Source: Micromussa lordhowensis
Taxonomy: Eukaryota; Cnidaria; Anthozoa; Scleractinia; Lobophylliidae
DNA: 64,000 bases
Reading direction: 5' to 3'
NCBI GenBank assembly: GCA_964020085.1
Contig: OZ026597.1
Coordinates: forward strand, 26,585,948-26,649,947
Position numbers and translations under genes: made by a program. Below the pieces are notes generated by a model. The model saw only the letters and a program-made list of their open reading frames with translations. It did no database searches and had not been told where the DNA came from. Shown piece by piece: positions 28,301 to 36,979 of the stretch. Positions within the stretch are counted from its first letter, which is position 1; the number at the start of each line of letters is the position of its first letter.

Positions 28301-28523
28301 TGTTACCAGATATCTCAGCCCTCCTCAAAGAGCTCTCTCAAGAGCGAGGCCCAATCTAAGTGTAGATTGTTTCTAAGAAAAATTTTTTGACTTGTTTTGA
28401 TTTATTCCTCGCAGAGAGGACGATCCATTGGTCCTCAGTTGCGCAGGCTCTTTTAATGAAGAAGGAGCTTTGTCACTATGGCAACGACAACGAGAAGAGG
28501 TTGGTAGCTATGCAAGAGGTTGA
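13384..28523 (+). CDS. WD40-like beta-propeller protein, 5' incomplete
   Basis: Ten phase-compatible exons: 13384-13486, 20473-20573, 21185-21282, 21796-21904, 22421-22554, 26467-26568, 26782-26875, 26971-27124, 27668-28082 and 28415-28523 (TGA), 472 residues. Repeated propeller strands are visible: VYLLDI, GTILVGTV, GKVFAALADGSIAVL, ENVWCGCANNIVILDG, HGVWCTVRG, ELWVGLGNGQVLIFDI, and at the end EGALSLWQ. This strand grammar is like the C-terminal propellers of LRRK, ARHGEF10, JIP3/4 and DENND3 proteins, but no catalytic domain is present here, so I do not name the family. Exon 9 (about 138 codons) encodes an acidic Ser/Glu-rich insert between the last blades, likely disordered and phosphorylated. 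The first visible exon starts in phase 0 without an ATG, so at least one upstream exon is missing. That exon could be the TBC gene's exon ending at 9372, which also ends in phase 0. The exon 9 donor is ambiguous (four tandem GT sites). Introns are long and filled with repeats. Confidence 0.8.
13771..13954. repeat. Inverted-word repeat rich in GGACAAGT / ACTTGTCC
   Basis: GGGACAAGTAGA at the left faces CTACTTGTCCCA at the right, with further GGGCAAGTGA and CACTTGCTC words between. Probably a decayed MITE in the propeller gene's first intron. Confidence 0.5.
15731..15895 (-). mobile_element. 5'-truncated copy of the 12.7-kb SINE family
   Basis: The sequence from TCTGCGTACAAGCCAAGTGG through CTAGTCCATCGCAGGGTTAC to TTTATACACCT matches the body of the SINE at 12737-13017 in the same orientation. 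The tRNA-like head is missing. It sits in the first long intron of the propeller gene. Confidence 0.8.
16282..16605. repeat. MITE with ~31-bp terminal inverted repeats
   Basis: GTCCACACTTCGCCGGAGGA with AATTTAAGAACG at the left is mirrored by CGTTTTTAAATTTCTCCGGC and GTAGTGAGGAC at the right. The interior repeats sub-terminal pieces (ACTACGCCGGAGGAA at about 16360). It lies in the first intron of the propeller gene. Similar elements are common in animal genomes. Confidence 0.88.
17440..17695. repeat. Dispersed repeat with GATTGGCT and GGTTTTAC words
   Basis: Contains repeated GATTGGCTC, CCAATCAGAGGTAAAACC and TTTGGTTTTACTAC. Related sequence occurs at 45755-45860 and 56385-56490 (GGTTTTGGTTTTACTAC, TCTAATTGGTAA, CAATTGAAAAC). 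Borders approximate. Confidence 0.5.
19695..19815 (+). mobile_element. SINE body fragment
   Basis: GACACTTTACTCTCACAGTG and the following CCTCTCTCC, then AATGG and GGGAATCCCTACGA, match the body of the SINE at the right edge (63820-64000). The head is degraded. Confidence 0.6.
19926..20199. repeat. MITE with perfect 23-bp terminal inverted repeats
   Basis: The left end GGGCGCTTTCCATTCGACCT (AAA follows) is exactly matched by the reverse complement at 20177-20199. An internal hairpin, AACCTAGCGAGG-AGT-CCTCGCTAGGTT, sits at 20096-20122. It lies 270 bases upstream of a propeller-gene exon. Confidence 0.9.
21939..22240 (+). mobile_element. tRNA-derived SINE with a duplicated body
   Basis: The head shows GCAGTGGTTAGCGCGCTGG (A box) and AGTTCGAACCC (B box). 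The body segment around CCAGGACTATAAATAG (about 22056) recurs 106 bases later around CCAGGATTGCAAATGG, each followed by TACACCCCTATCTAAAGA. The insertion begins 35 bases after the donor of the propeller exon ending 21904. Confidence 0.8.
25735..25925. repeat. GC-rich dispersed repeat
   Basis: A locally GC-rich stretch with CCTCGTTCCCAGGGTGTC at the left and GACCCTGAGAACGAG inward of it as a partial inverted match. The contrast with AT-rich flanks and the inverted words suggest a MITE-type repeat; no gene seen. Confidence 0.5.
26011..26266. repeat. MITE-like element, ~18-bp imperfect inverted ends
   Basis: ATTACCCGGAGCCTGCAT at the left matches the reverse complement of ATGGAGGCTCCGGGTGAT at the right in 16 of 18 positions. 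It is intronic in the propeller gene. Confidence 0.7.
26581..26610. repeat. (TTG)n microsatellite
   Basis: About nine TTG units in a row, 13 bases after a propeller-gene donor site. Simple repeat. Confidence 0.95.
28083..28118 (+). repeat. Three 9-bp GTGGGTAGG units forming tandem splice donors and a G-quadruplex motif
   Basis: GTGGGTAGG is repeated exactly three times (28083, 28092, 28101) and followed by GTGAGTGAC at 28110. Each unit begins with GT right after the coding exon ending 28082, and the last resembles a consensus donor. The G3 runs also satisfy a G-quadruplex pattern on the coding strand. Confidence 0.9.
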
Positions 28524-28599
28524 CCATGTAATTTAACCGTCTTTATAGTGTTAAACAGCTGGTCTTTCGAATGTTATCCCTTTATCACGACTGATCAGG

Positions 28600-29680
28600 T
28601 GTTTGCGATTTGGATGCGTTAACTGGTAGTTAGAATTGACGGAAGAATGCGCGCTAATGAAAACAGGCTCTCGGGATATATATTGAGGAAAGGTTGTTTT
28701 TCAGTGGAAAGATAGATGTCTATTTCTCTTGTTTGGACGGCATTCTGTAATTCCCTGACAAAGGGAGGGACCGCTAGCGCTCGAAACGTCAGCTGTTTTA
28801 AAGTTACTACGACACAAACTATAAGTTGTTCAAGAATATAACACAAACAGCGGTGATAAACATTGTATTCCAACGCATTTTATTACAGAGCGTGACGTTT
28901 CGTATGCTGGTCTACATACATTTTCAAAAGTAACCGTTACAGTTTTTTGAAAACTATATATCGTAAATATTAGAGGTCTGGAACCTAGACTGAGAAAAAT
29001 GATCTGCAGCAGTACGTTAACCTGTCTAGACATCACAAGGAGTAACAGCTAATAAAGCAACAACTTTTCACTACTGACATTGACATTAAGGGAAGGCTTT
29101 AGCTCGTGAATGAACAGTCTCCTTAGTTTTGCAATGAAAGTCAGTTTTGCCGGACGCTAAAATGTCAAAATGATCCCATTTTATTTTGTGACCAGTGGTT
29201 TGTAAATGATCAGCAATGGCTGATGAATTGTCACTTTTAGCGAGGACCTTGAAATGTTCTGTTTTTCTGTCATGGAGTCTTCGTTTTTTTTTGCCAACGT
29301 AAAATTCATCACAGTCCCAGTAGCCAGCTTTATAGATGACTTGGGACTTCTGAGATCGGTTCAGGCGATCTTTGTATGGCAAATAAGATTTGATGGGGCG
29401 TGTGTTTTGGAAAATGATCTTGAGATTGACGAAAGAGTAGAAATTGTATACACAGGATTTCAGACGTTTCGTGACTTGGTTACTGTGAAGACCTAAGTAA
29501 GGTAACAGGATGAAGATATCTTTTTGGGGGAACTGTAGCTTGAACAGGGTTATTTGGCACGTTCAACATTAACAATGTATTGAATAAAAACAAGCCAAAT
29601 TGACTTTCAAGCAAAACTGACTAATATTTACGATATATAGTTGTCAAAAAATGGTAACGGTCACTTTTGAAAATGTATTA
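28600..29680 (-). mobile_element. Penelope-like element remnant with GIY-YIG endonuclease
   Basis: A minus-strand frame open from about 29563 to 29086 encodes the end of a Penelope-type reverse transcriptase (LLPYLGLHSNQV, IIFQNTRPIKSYLPYKDR), then a GIY-YIG nuclease: VIYKAGYWDC, FYVGKKKRRLHDRKTEHF and ADHLQTTGHKIKWDHFD. The domain breaks by a frameshift near 29128, shortly before its usual end. Flanking this core, a 55-60-bp sequence at 29622-29676 recurs inverted at 28917-28976, and the outer part carries a hammerhead-like motif at 28755-28793. The 5' part of the reverse transcriptase is missing, so the copy is inactive. It lies just beyond the stop of the propeller gene. Confidence 0.85.
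28755..28793 (+). ncRNA. Decayed hammerhead-ribozyme-like motif
   Basis: The plus strand reads CTGACAA, then a stem II stretch, then CTCGAAACGTCAGC. Hammerhead ribozymes of Penelope elements have the core CTGANGA...GAAAC with a GTC cleavage triplet. Here GAAAC and GTC are intact, but the first core box has A for G (CTGACAA). It is on the strand opposite to the GIY-YIG frame. Probably inactive. Confidence 0.5.
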
Positions 29681-30779
29681 TCTGAAACACTCCTTGTTGT
29701 CTTTCCCTTAACAGGACACAGACGAGTGGCTTCCGTTTTCTATCAAACATCGGTTCACAGAAACCGCTGGCCCAATTCTGCGTCGCAGGGATACCCCGCC
29801 TATGTTCAATTAAATCAGCAATCTCCCAGCCCAGGCCCCTTCAACGTGGATTGTGAGAGCAAGACTGTCGCCGAATCATGCATGAAAGTGTTACAGCTTT
29901 GCTCGTGTCCTACAAACTTAATAAGATCTACAAGATAACATCAGTTTCTACACTGAACTTAAAGGTAGAAAGAGGCGGCGTAAGTTTGTTTGGTTAACGA
30001 CAATGGATCATATTCATATACCGGCATTGAACAGCTTGCAACTGAGGTAACTGAGAAGTCTTTTCAAGCGCAAATGACATTAATCTCTTTTTAATGATAT
30101 TCCCCCGCGTGAGCCTCCATTGCAAACTAGTTCCAGTCCAAAACCGAGAATAGAATTATGGCCTATTGCTTAAGATTGCTGTTTCCGGCCTCAGCAAGCT
30201 GTGAGAACCCCTCGTGTGCTTGGTCAAGAATTTTAGAAAAGAAGTGGCGAAGGTTTATGAATGACTTTGACTGGGTAAAGTGTTAGAATTGGTCCTAGAT
30301 GTTTATTTCTTATCTTTAAAAAGTGCAATAAACCTGGTTTATGTTCGTTGTAACTGCTAGCTGCCTATCAAGAAAAATTTAATTTCTATTTCTAGCTGAC
30401 TGACACTTAATAACTTTGAAATCTCAGACTAAGCTCCCTTTTTTTGACTGGAAATCAGCGATTTTCTAGGACTTTTGAAAACAACAGGAGCTTGCGTGAC
30501 TTAATGCCGTATTCGTTATTTTTTCCTTCCGTCCGTTAACGTAGTTAGCATTAGTTTGATATTTCAATTCAATAAATAATAACGTGGCGATTATATAAAT
30601 AACGTGCATTTTGCCAAAAAATCAATTACCTTTATGATGAGAATAATTGCCTGGGGTTGAAACCTCTTGTAGATGTATATTTTATAAGCTATATTTTTTT
30701 GCCCAACTGAAAATAAAATCCCTTTTTTGACATGAAGGCGGTTTTTTCGGTAGTCTTTTAATGTACGCAAACTGCTTTA

Positions 30780-31332
30780 AAACTGCTTTCTGCATTAGAA
30801 ATAATCGTAAGCACAACCAATGTACAGGAAACACGAATGAGGAACCCAACGGAAACCATAACGAACGCACGGGGATGCAGAGTGGAGCGCAATACGGAAC
30901 GCAAGGGAACGCTGCTGTACGGACGAACCGGGGTGTAAAGGTAGGGGCCATTAGAACATGCAACGAATGTACGGGAAATGTAGGAAGAAGCCCACCGGGA
31001 GCCACGAGTAATGCACAGGGCTACACATGGTGAAACGTACGAGAACGCACAGGGAACGCAGTTGTTACGGATAAGCAAAGATAGGGGGCAGTGAATGTAG
31101 GAAGCATCCCCGTTCCCACGACCTTCTCCCTTGGGTGTCCTAGAAAGGGAAAAGGCTATTCAGTGAAACGAGTTTGCGTAAGAAGAAACATACTTGCAGC
31201 TACCGGAACCCATGGGGAGAACGCACGGATTGCTCATAGTGCAACGCAAAGAAAAATCCACTAGAAATACGCGAGGAAGGCATGCATAGGGCGACGCACC
31301 AGGAACTACACAAAGAAACTAAAGGGAACGCA
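30780..31332. repeat. Degenerate GAACGCA-rich repetitive block
   Basis: Short words of the form GGAACGCA, GAACGCACGGGG and AACGCAAGGGAACG recur irregularly across this stretch, giving long spurious open frames on the minus strand. It runs into the regular tandem array to its right and looks like its decayed edge. No gene is supported here. Confidence 0.55.
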
Positions 31333-31432
31333 AGTTATAACGGCGGGAGGAGAGAAGGCTCTAAGTGCCTACAGAAAACACATGGGGAACGTATCAAGGG
31401 GACCACTGGGAACTGTAGGGGAGAGCATTTCA

Positions 31433-31814
31433 CTGAGCATAGAGGGCAAGACGTATGATGGATTGTATATCGAAGCGCAAGGGATAGCACGGAGAACGCT
31501 AAGGACGCACGACGACAACTTGTGCAGTCTGGAATGTTTCCATCCAAAGGGCATACAGCTGAGCATAGAAGGCAAGACGAAACGTATGATGAAGTGCATA
31601 AGAAACGCGAGGGATAACACGGAGATATGCTAAGGACGCACTTGGACTTATGCACTCGGGAATGTTTCCATCCAAAGGGCATACAGCTGAGTATAGAGGG
31701 CAAGGCGAAAGGTATGATGAAGTGCGTAAGAAACGCGAGGGATAACACGGAGATATGCTAAGGACGCACGAGGACTTCTGCACTCGGGAATGTTTCCATC
31801 CAAGAGGGAATAGT
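31433..31814. repeat. Tandem array of three ~128-bp units
   Basis: The marker GTTTCCATCCAA recurs at 31536, 31664 and 31792, exactly 128 bases apart, and CTGAGCATAGA or CTGAGTATAGA recurs at 31433, 31559 and 31687. Units differ by a few substitutions. Open frames on the minus strand follow the repeat and are not taken as genes. Confidence 0.88.
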
Positions 31815-31835
31815 GGCAATGTCCCTGGCATCTTC

Positions 31836-32002
31836 GGAGACCCAGGGGCAGTTGTCGGGGCGGGAGGAAATAAATCGGGCAAGAAAATGAAGCGTCGCAT
31901 GTTTACAAGTAAGCTTTTCCCGCGTTACTTGTAAACTTTTGTCGCTTCATTTTCTTGCCCGATTTGTTTCCTCCCGCCCCAACTAACTGCCCCTGGGTCT
32001 CC
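31836..32002. repeat. Long inverted repeat (hairpin), ~77-bp arms
   Basis: The left arm 31836-31912 begins GGAGACCCAGGGGCAGTT and ends TTTACAAGTAA. The right arm 31925-32002 is its reverse complement with a handful of mismatches, around a 12-base loop. It abuts the 128-bp tandem array. Foldback or MITE-like. Confidence 0.88.
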
Positions 32003-32256
32003 AAGGATGTGTCCCTGGTCTTCATGCTACTTGTCACTTTTAGTGCTCCAGTTGAAGGGGGTACTTCTTCCATGGCAGAGTGTCGTATAAACTCGTACAC
32101 ATGAGATTAAAGTTTGGTTTTATTTTCGAGTCACAATATATACGTGTCTATGTAATTTATTTATTGCTTTGTTTTGTTTTGTCTGTAATCATATAATAGT
32201 AAGCAGGATTTTCATACATAAAATTTGGGGCTCCTAGTGAAAGTAATTTTTGCCAG

Positions 32257-34136
32257 CTAGCCGCCATTTATAAGACCAATACATTCACTTATTGCATACA
32301 GGAGTGAGTACATTCTCCCTGTCGCGGCGTTGACAAGCCACTGTCTGTTATAGTCAAACCATCGTAGAAAATACGCCATGGAGTATCTCTTCTCTATGCA
32401 TTTAAACTTTTCACTGATGTCAATCTATTAAAAAAACGACATTTCAGTAAACTATAACTTTTATATCCAAAAAAGAAGGGACAATCGCGGTTGTTAACGT
32501 AACTTAAGATTGACTAAATTTTCATTCCTGAATTACCACTCTATTCCCGAAATTTCCAGAAAGTGAGCATTTAGGAAGTCGGAGAGTTTTCTAGAAACTT
32601 TTTCAGGAAGAGTTCCGTACCATCTGTTCCCGTTCCAAAATTTCACTGAATGAGACACGTCCCTGTTCAGTGCTGGAGTTAAAGTTGCTAAGCAACCAAT
32701 GGCGTCATGATGACGCGGCGAGTATTCTCAATGTTTTTGGAATTGATAGTTCTGATGATGTTGACTGTACGGGAAATTTAGTGACCTGAACCATTTTCCC
32801 TGAAATAGCGAAAAGTATATCTCGCGAAATATGGCTCTGTCATATTTCCGCCTTATTATAACCACGCGCAAAAATTAGTTTAAAAAATTCAACCTATGGA
32901 GATAAACCATCGGAGACATGAGATGATCCAATTACCTACATCTTGTTTTGCTCAGACAGATCATTAAAATAATATATATGCAAATGTTTCGCTCTTCTCG
33001 TGTCGCTCATTGTTACCATCCTTGATTGTTTTTGCAGGCGCTTTGTAATATTTATGTTTCACAGAAAACGATGGTAAAATATTGATTTTAAACAGCTCTC
33101 CGCTGAGTTATTCAGTTGTTCTGAATATACCGTGAAGTTAATTAAAAACGTAGCTCAGAAAAAAAAACTTGATGTCTCAGTAAACGAGGAGGAGAGAGTA
33201 ATTGAAGACACTGAACCGCTTCAGTAATAGATTTTCAAATGCACTGATGGATACGCATGGAATAGCTGGTATTATAAACTTTTTTTCCTTCGTTGTAAAT
33301 TTATGAGGAATGTGTTTCAGTCAGAATTCTCCACGACAGGCAAAACCATAGAATTATCAGAAAATAGGTTAAGAAATTAAAAAAATTCTCAAAAATCAAT
33401 CACTATTCAAACCCTTTTGTGTACGTACTGAATAAGCTCTTTATCTATGCATAATGTTTGCTATTTCAGAAAATGGTTGATATTTTTTCAAATGTTCGTT
33501 TGGTTTGCATGGGAATCGCATCTACCTCACTATATTAAGGAAGGCAAGCAAGGAGTACAGTGTAGTTAATTGTTTAAACTCACAAACAACTAACTAAAGA
33601 TAAAAAAGAGCAGAGAGTGAGTTTCTTACCCAGCCGCCTTGACTCCTTATCCAGACCGCCAAATGATCCAACACATAAAGCCTCACGCAGCTTAACACAG
33701 TTTTAACAAGCTCTGGTCGTCCCTGAGTGATACAGTCAGCGCTGATAGCGGCAGCAAAAGCGAACAAGGCTACGATTCGTCCCCAAGTTACACCTTCGCG
33801 AAACAGCTCGCGTCCAAAGTTCCTGAATATGTCGCCGACAATCACCTCGCTTCGCATCTTCACCTTGAGCTGTTTGGAAACATTGTTATAAAGATGGGGA
33901 TACGAAGTCTCCAGAAGCTCACCAACCTCGATTATTTTGGCAGAAATGGACACAGTGTTTTCAGACACGTCTTTAGGGCGGATAAATTCGAGATCAGACT
34001 CGATATTAGAACGTTTCAGCCTTTCCTCGATGTAGTCAAGGCAGTATAAATTTGCGTCATTCGCTATACAGACATACTCCTCGTTGAGTTTAGCTTCTAT
34101 AAATGGTTTCAGTTTTTTAGTGACAGATTTGAGCAT
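32257..34136 (-). CDS. BOK: Bcl-2 family protein, BOK-type (BH3, BH1, BH2)
   Basis: Two exons on the minus strand: 34136-33630 and 32424-32257 (stop TAG), 224 residues; vertebrate BOK is about 212. The first exon ends GGW at a GTAAGA donor in phase 0. The second begins after a T-rich tract ending TAATAG, also in phase 0. Domains seen: BH3-like helix around residues 68-86 (VGELLETSYPHLYNNV), BH1 around 109-128 (ELFREGVTWGRIVALFAF), BH2 around 160-170 (AVWIRSQGGW). The TWG in BH1, the following ADC and the QWLVNAA tail follow BOK rather than BCL2 or BAX. BOK promotes mitochondrial outer-membrane permeabilisation. Oddities: the BH3 has GE where most family members have GD, and the tail is only weakly hydrophobic, so membrane anchoring is uncertain. 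The start is an internal ATG chosen by length match; a longer N-terminus from a GTG-containing upstream frame or another exon is possible. An AATAAA on the minus strand lies about 95 bases past the stop. Confidence 0.83.
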
Positions 34137-34820
34137 GGTTGGCCAAGAATTATTTCCACGCACATTTAATTCTGCATTTTGAGAAAAATATTAAGCCAAG
34201 AATAAACGAATTAGAATAAACGCCGAGATGACAGGTGGTTTTATGGGAGCTAAGTGCAGGTGGCATTTTTAATAGGTTCCTACGGCTACACAACATTTGA
34301 ATAGGATCGTTCATAAAAACAAACAGAATTATCGACAGTGAACTGACAAACACGTCATGACAAGAAGGAAATGTGAACCACTTGACCAGCATTGTGTGAC
34401 CCTTCTCTCTAACGAAACAGCAACAAACATCTTTTTTCAAGTGGTATACGAGACAACATGGCTGCCACAGGAATCAAACTGGAGAATTGAACATTCAATG
34501 GTGTGACAATACAAACGTTTAGAAACACTAGGACCACTAAATAAATGCTGTATCTGATGACAGAGACCTAGGAATTTGTATGGGAAAAAGACGCTTTGCC
34601 CTCCAGTCACGCTCCAGTGGTTTTCCGTGCAAATCATGAAAGAAACTAGTTCTTTTATTGCATGTCTTGTACTGTTTTTAGGTTTATTATTATTATTAAA
34701 TCCTTGTGATTTTGCAACTTTTCAAAACTTTTTGCTTTTCTAGTTGGAGACCTTAGAATTTTCTATTTACCCCTCTTTCTGTAGCAGTTGTATGCCTACG
34801 GCTTCTTTTTGTAGTGATCA

Positions 34821-35014
34821 ATAGACCTCTTTAGCTTGGGCAGTTTGTTTCCCATTCCAGACCATGTGATATTCTCCAGAAAACAGTTTTTTTATCCATC
34901 TAAAAGTTGTTCATTCACATGCACATGACTATTTAAAAAAAAGAATTCTCAAGAGTATCATCACATGCATGGTCTGAAATGGGAAATCAAACTGCCCAAG
35001 CTAAAGAGGTCTAT
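34821..35014. repeat. MITE-like element with ~50-bp terminal inverted repeats
   Basis: The left end ATAGACCTCTTTAGCTTGGG and the right end, which reads CCCAAGCTAAAGAGGTCTAT, are reverse complements, and the match continues about 50 bases inward (CAGTTTG, TTTCCCAT, CCATG). No coding capacity. Confidence 0.88.
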
Positions 35015-35287
35015 AACGGGAAAGGTCTCTGGAGGGGAAAGCTTCCACGCTTCCACACAAACCTTCTAATTTGTGCAATATTCAAATCGTCATTAAATCT
35101 CAACCTTACATGGCATTGGTCTGAAAATTGGTGTTCTGGCTATTTAATGCATGCTCTTTCCAGTTCTAAAATTCATTTAGCTGAAGCTAAAAGCTTGAAA
35201 GGGGAGTCGAGAACTTCTATGATTATTTTCGAAAAAAAATGCCTTGTTCGTTATAAAAAAAAGGTTTTTAATTTATTAAAGGGGTAC

Positions 35288-35321
<34 letters not shown>

Positions 35322-35394
35322 GAGTATTACAAGATAATTTGATTTTATCAACTGAGTTGATAATGTGAATTAGCCACCATAAAGAGATTGGAAA

Positions 35395-35425
35395 GCTAAC
35401 GTTTAGAGCGTTAGCCCTTCGTCGG
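35395..35425 (-). ncRNA. Decayed hammerhead-ribozyme-like motif in Penelope remnant
   Basis: On the minus strand the stretch reads CCGACGAAGGGCTAACGCTC and then TAAACGTTAGC. Compared with the known Penelope minimal hammerhead (CTGACGA, stem GGGC-GCTC, GAAAC, GTC), the stem II is intact. One base in the first box, one in GAAAC and the last base of GTC are changed, so cleavage is not expected. Confidence 0.55.
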
Positions 35426-35927
35426 AACGAGTCGAGGAATTGTGGGTTGTGTGTGGTTTATATACAGAAAGATGGAGCTACGCTATTGGTTGGTGCATGG
35501 TAACGTGAAAAACAACAGAATAAATTAGTTGAATGAAAAGCGTTCGTTCGTTGATACCGTAAGGATTAAGAGTGTGATACATCAGCGAAACAGGGAGACG
35601 ACTAGGCGACCGATTCCGAGAACACCTTCGTGACCTAGAGAAAGACGACAAAAACGCATCTGAACCGGTCGCGAGACACTTTCATCTCCTCAATCATTCT
35701 AAACAACATATGGCAGTCTGCGGCCTTTCCCTTCCATCAAGGAAGCACAGAAAGCCGCAAAACTGTAGTAAAAAAATATTTTTCAAATCGGTACTCTTAA
35801 TACTCACGGTATCAACGACCGCTTTTCATTCAACTAACTTATTCTGTTGTTTTTCACGTTAACATGCGCCAACCAATAGCGTAGCTCCATATTTCGTAGC
35901 TCCTACGACAACTTTCGAATCTCTTTT

Positions 35928-36030
35928 CAGCCTAACACAATAGACCTCAGTCGAGGCTCTGGGGAATAAATCCCACAAACTCTGTATTTATTCCCCAGAG
36001 TCTCAAACTGAGGTCTATTGTTTTAGGCTG
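35928..36030. repeat. Foldback element, ~44-bp arms
   Basis: CAGCCTAACACAATAGACCT at the left is answered by AGGTCTATTG and TTTTAGGCTG at the right; inner arms CTGGGGAATAAAT and ATTTATTCCCCAG enclose a 14-base loop. It overlaps the right side of the Penelope remnant and shares the AATAGACCTC end word with the 34821 element. Confidence 0.85.
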
Positions 36031-36214
36031 AATTTTGGTCTATTCACATTATTAATTCAGTTGATAAAACCAAATTATCTTTTTAATTTATTGCTGCTTA
36101 TAAAAAATAGCAGTCTTTAGGTCTACTTTGCACGTTTTCGCATAGATTTTCTGAAGAAAGTGTTTACAGGTGCCATTAACTGCAGGTAAAGGAGTAAATT
36201 TTTATCTATTGTTA

Positions 36215-36318
36215 CAACTGAAATAGCCTGAATTTCAGCCGTCTCCTCCTCTCGCTAAGTCTCGGGAGAGAGACTTAGCGAGAGGAGGAGACGGCTGAAA
36301 TTCAGGCTACAACTGAAA
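36215..36318. repeat. Perfect 40-bp hairpin with 9-bp target-site duplication
   Basis: Arms 36224-36263 and 36270-36309 are exact reverse complements over 40 bases (ends TAGCCTGAATTTC and GAAATTCAGGCTA) with a GGGAGA loop. The word CAACTGAAA lies immediately outside both ends (36215-36223 and 36310-36318). A 9-bp duplication is typical of Mutator-like (MULE) insertions. Confidence 0.92.
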
Positions 36319-36979
36319 CAGAAAGTGCTGATATAGAGCGTTTTCACATGACGTCACGGCAGCCATATTGGTGTTCCAAAACAATGAAGCGGCGGCCATG
36401 TTGGTGTACCAAACCAGTCCTGTGGGAGTTGATCTCTTTTCTTATGTAAATACTTCCTTTTGTTCCAATAAATTTGCATGTGAGCTGGCCACGTGAGTGA
36501 AAAATTCTCGTGTTTGTCTTCGATGGTGAAATCTATAGGTCCCAGTCTCCTAGTGTCGCTCTTGTCAGCGCTTTGTTTTTCGCGGCCTGTACAGTCTTTC
36601 CAGATATTTTTCATTGACTGATGTGATAGACTTGTTTTTCTTTTCATTTGAGTGGTCGAAATAACCCGACTTTACAATTCAAAAGGAAAATGTTTCAATA
36701 ACAAAACAACTTGCAGTGGAACGCCCCGCTCGCCCTGTCTGAGTGATGGAAGCCTGGGTAAGGGTACATTCAGGGTACATTGATTCAACTCGTCTTTAGT
36801 TCCGGGAAGAATTCGCTGATTCGAAGCTTTTTCACAGTTAAAAGAAGGTAAATTTCGTTTTCTAAGCACTTTTTGACCGAAAGTGAAAGGTAAATGAGTA
36901 CTTTAGCTCGGTCCGTGTGAATTTCAGAACTTTATGCGAGTAACAAGCTTAGAATTTGACGAATTGCAAAGAAGAAAGC

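Larger units (their letters stand above)
35330..36090 (+). mobile_element. Inverted-duplicated Penelope-like element remnant
   Basis: The core at 35578-35760 encodes, on plus, a GIY-YIG nuclease fragment (YISETGRRLGDRFREHLRDL, SKQHMAVCGLSLPS). It is enclosed by inverted arms of about 100 bp: 35472-35573 against 35793-35890 (shared words GGAGCTACGCTATTGGTTGG and CGTGAAAAACAACAGAATAA). An outer pair of about 40 bp (35335-35375 and 36044-36085, TTTTATCAACTGA) also faces inward. No full reverse transcriptase is present. It lies upstream of the Ro60 gene. Confidence 0.8.

Noticed and set aside
31335..31900. Cys/Ser-rich minus-strand open frames
   Set aside because: They follow the 128-bp tandem repeat, whose unit is not a multiple of three, so the same peptide recurs in different frames; not a gene.
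34979..35368. 129-codon plus-strand open frame
   Set aside because: It starts in the end of a MITE and runs into the Penelope terminal repeat; no domain.
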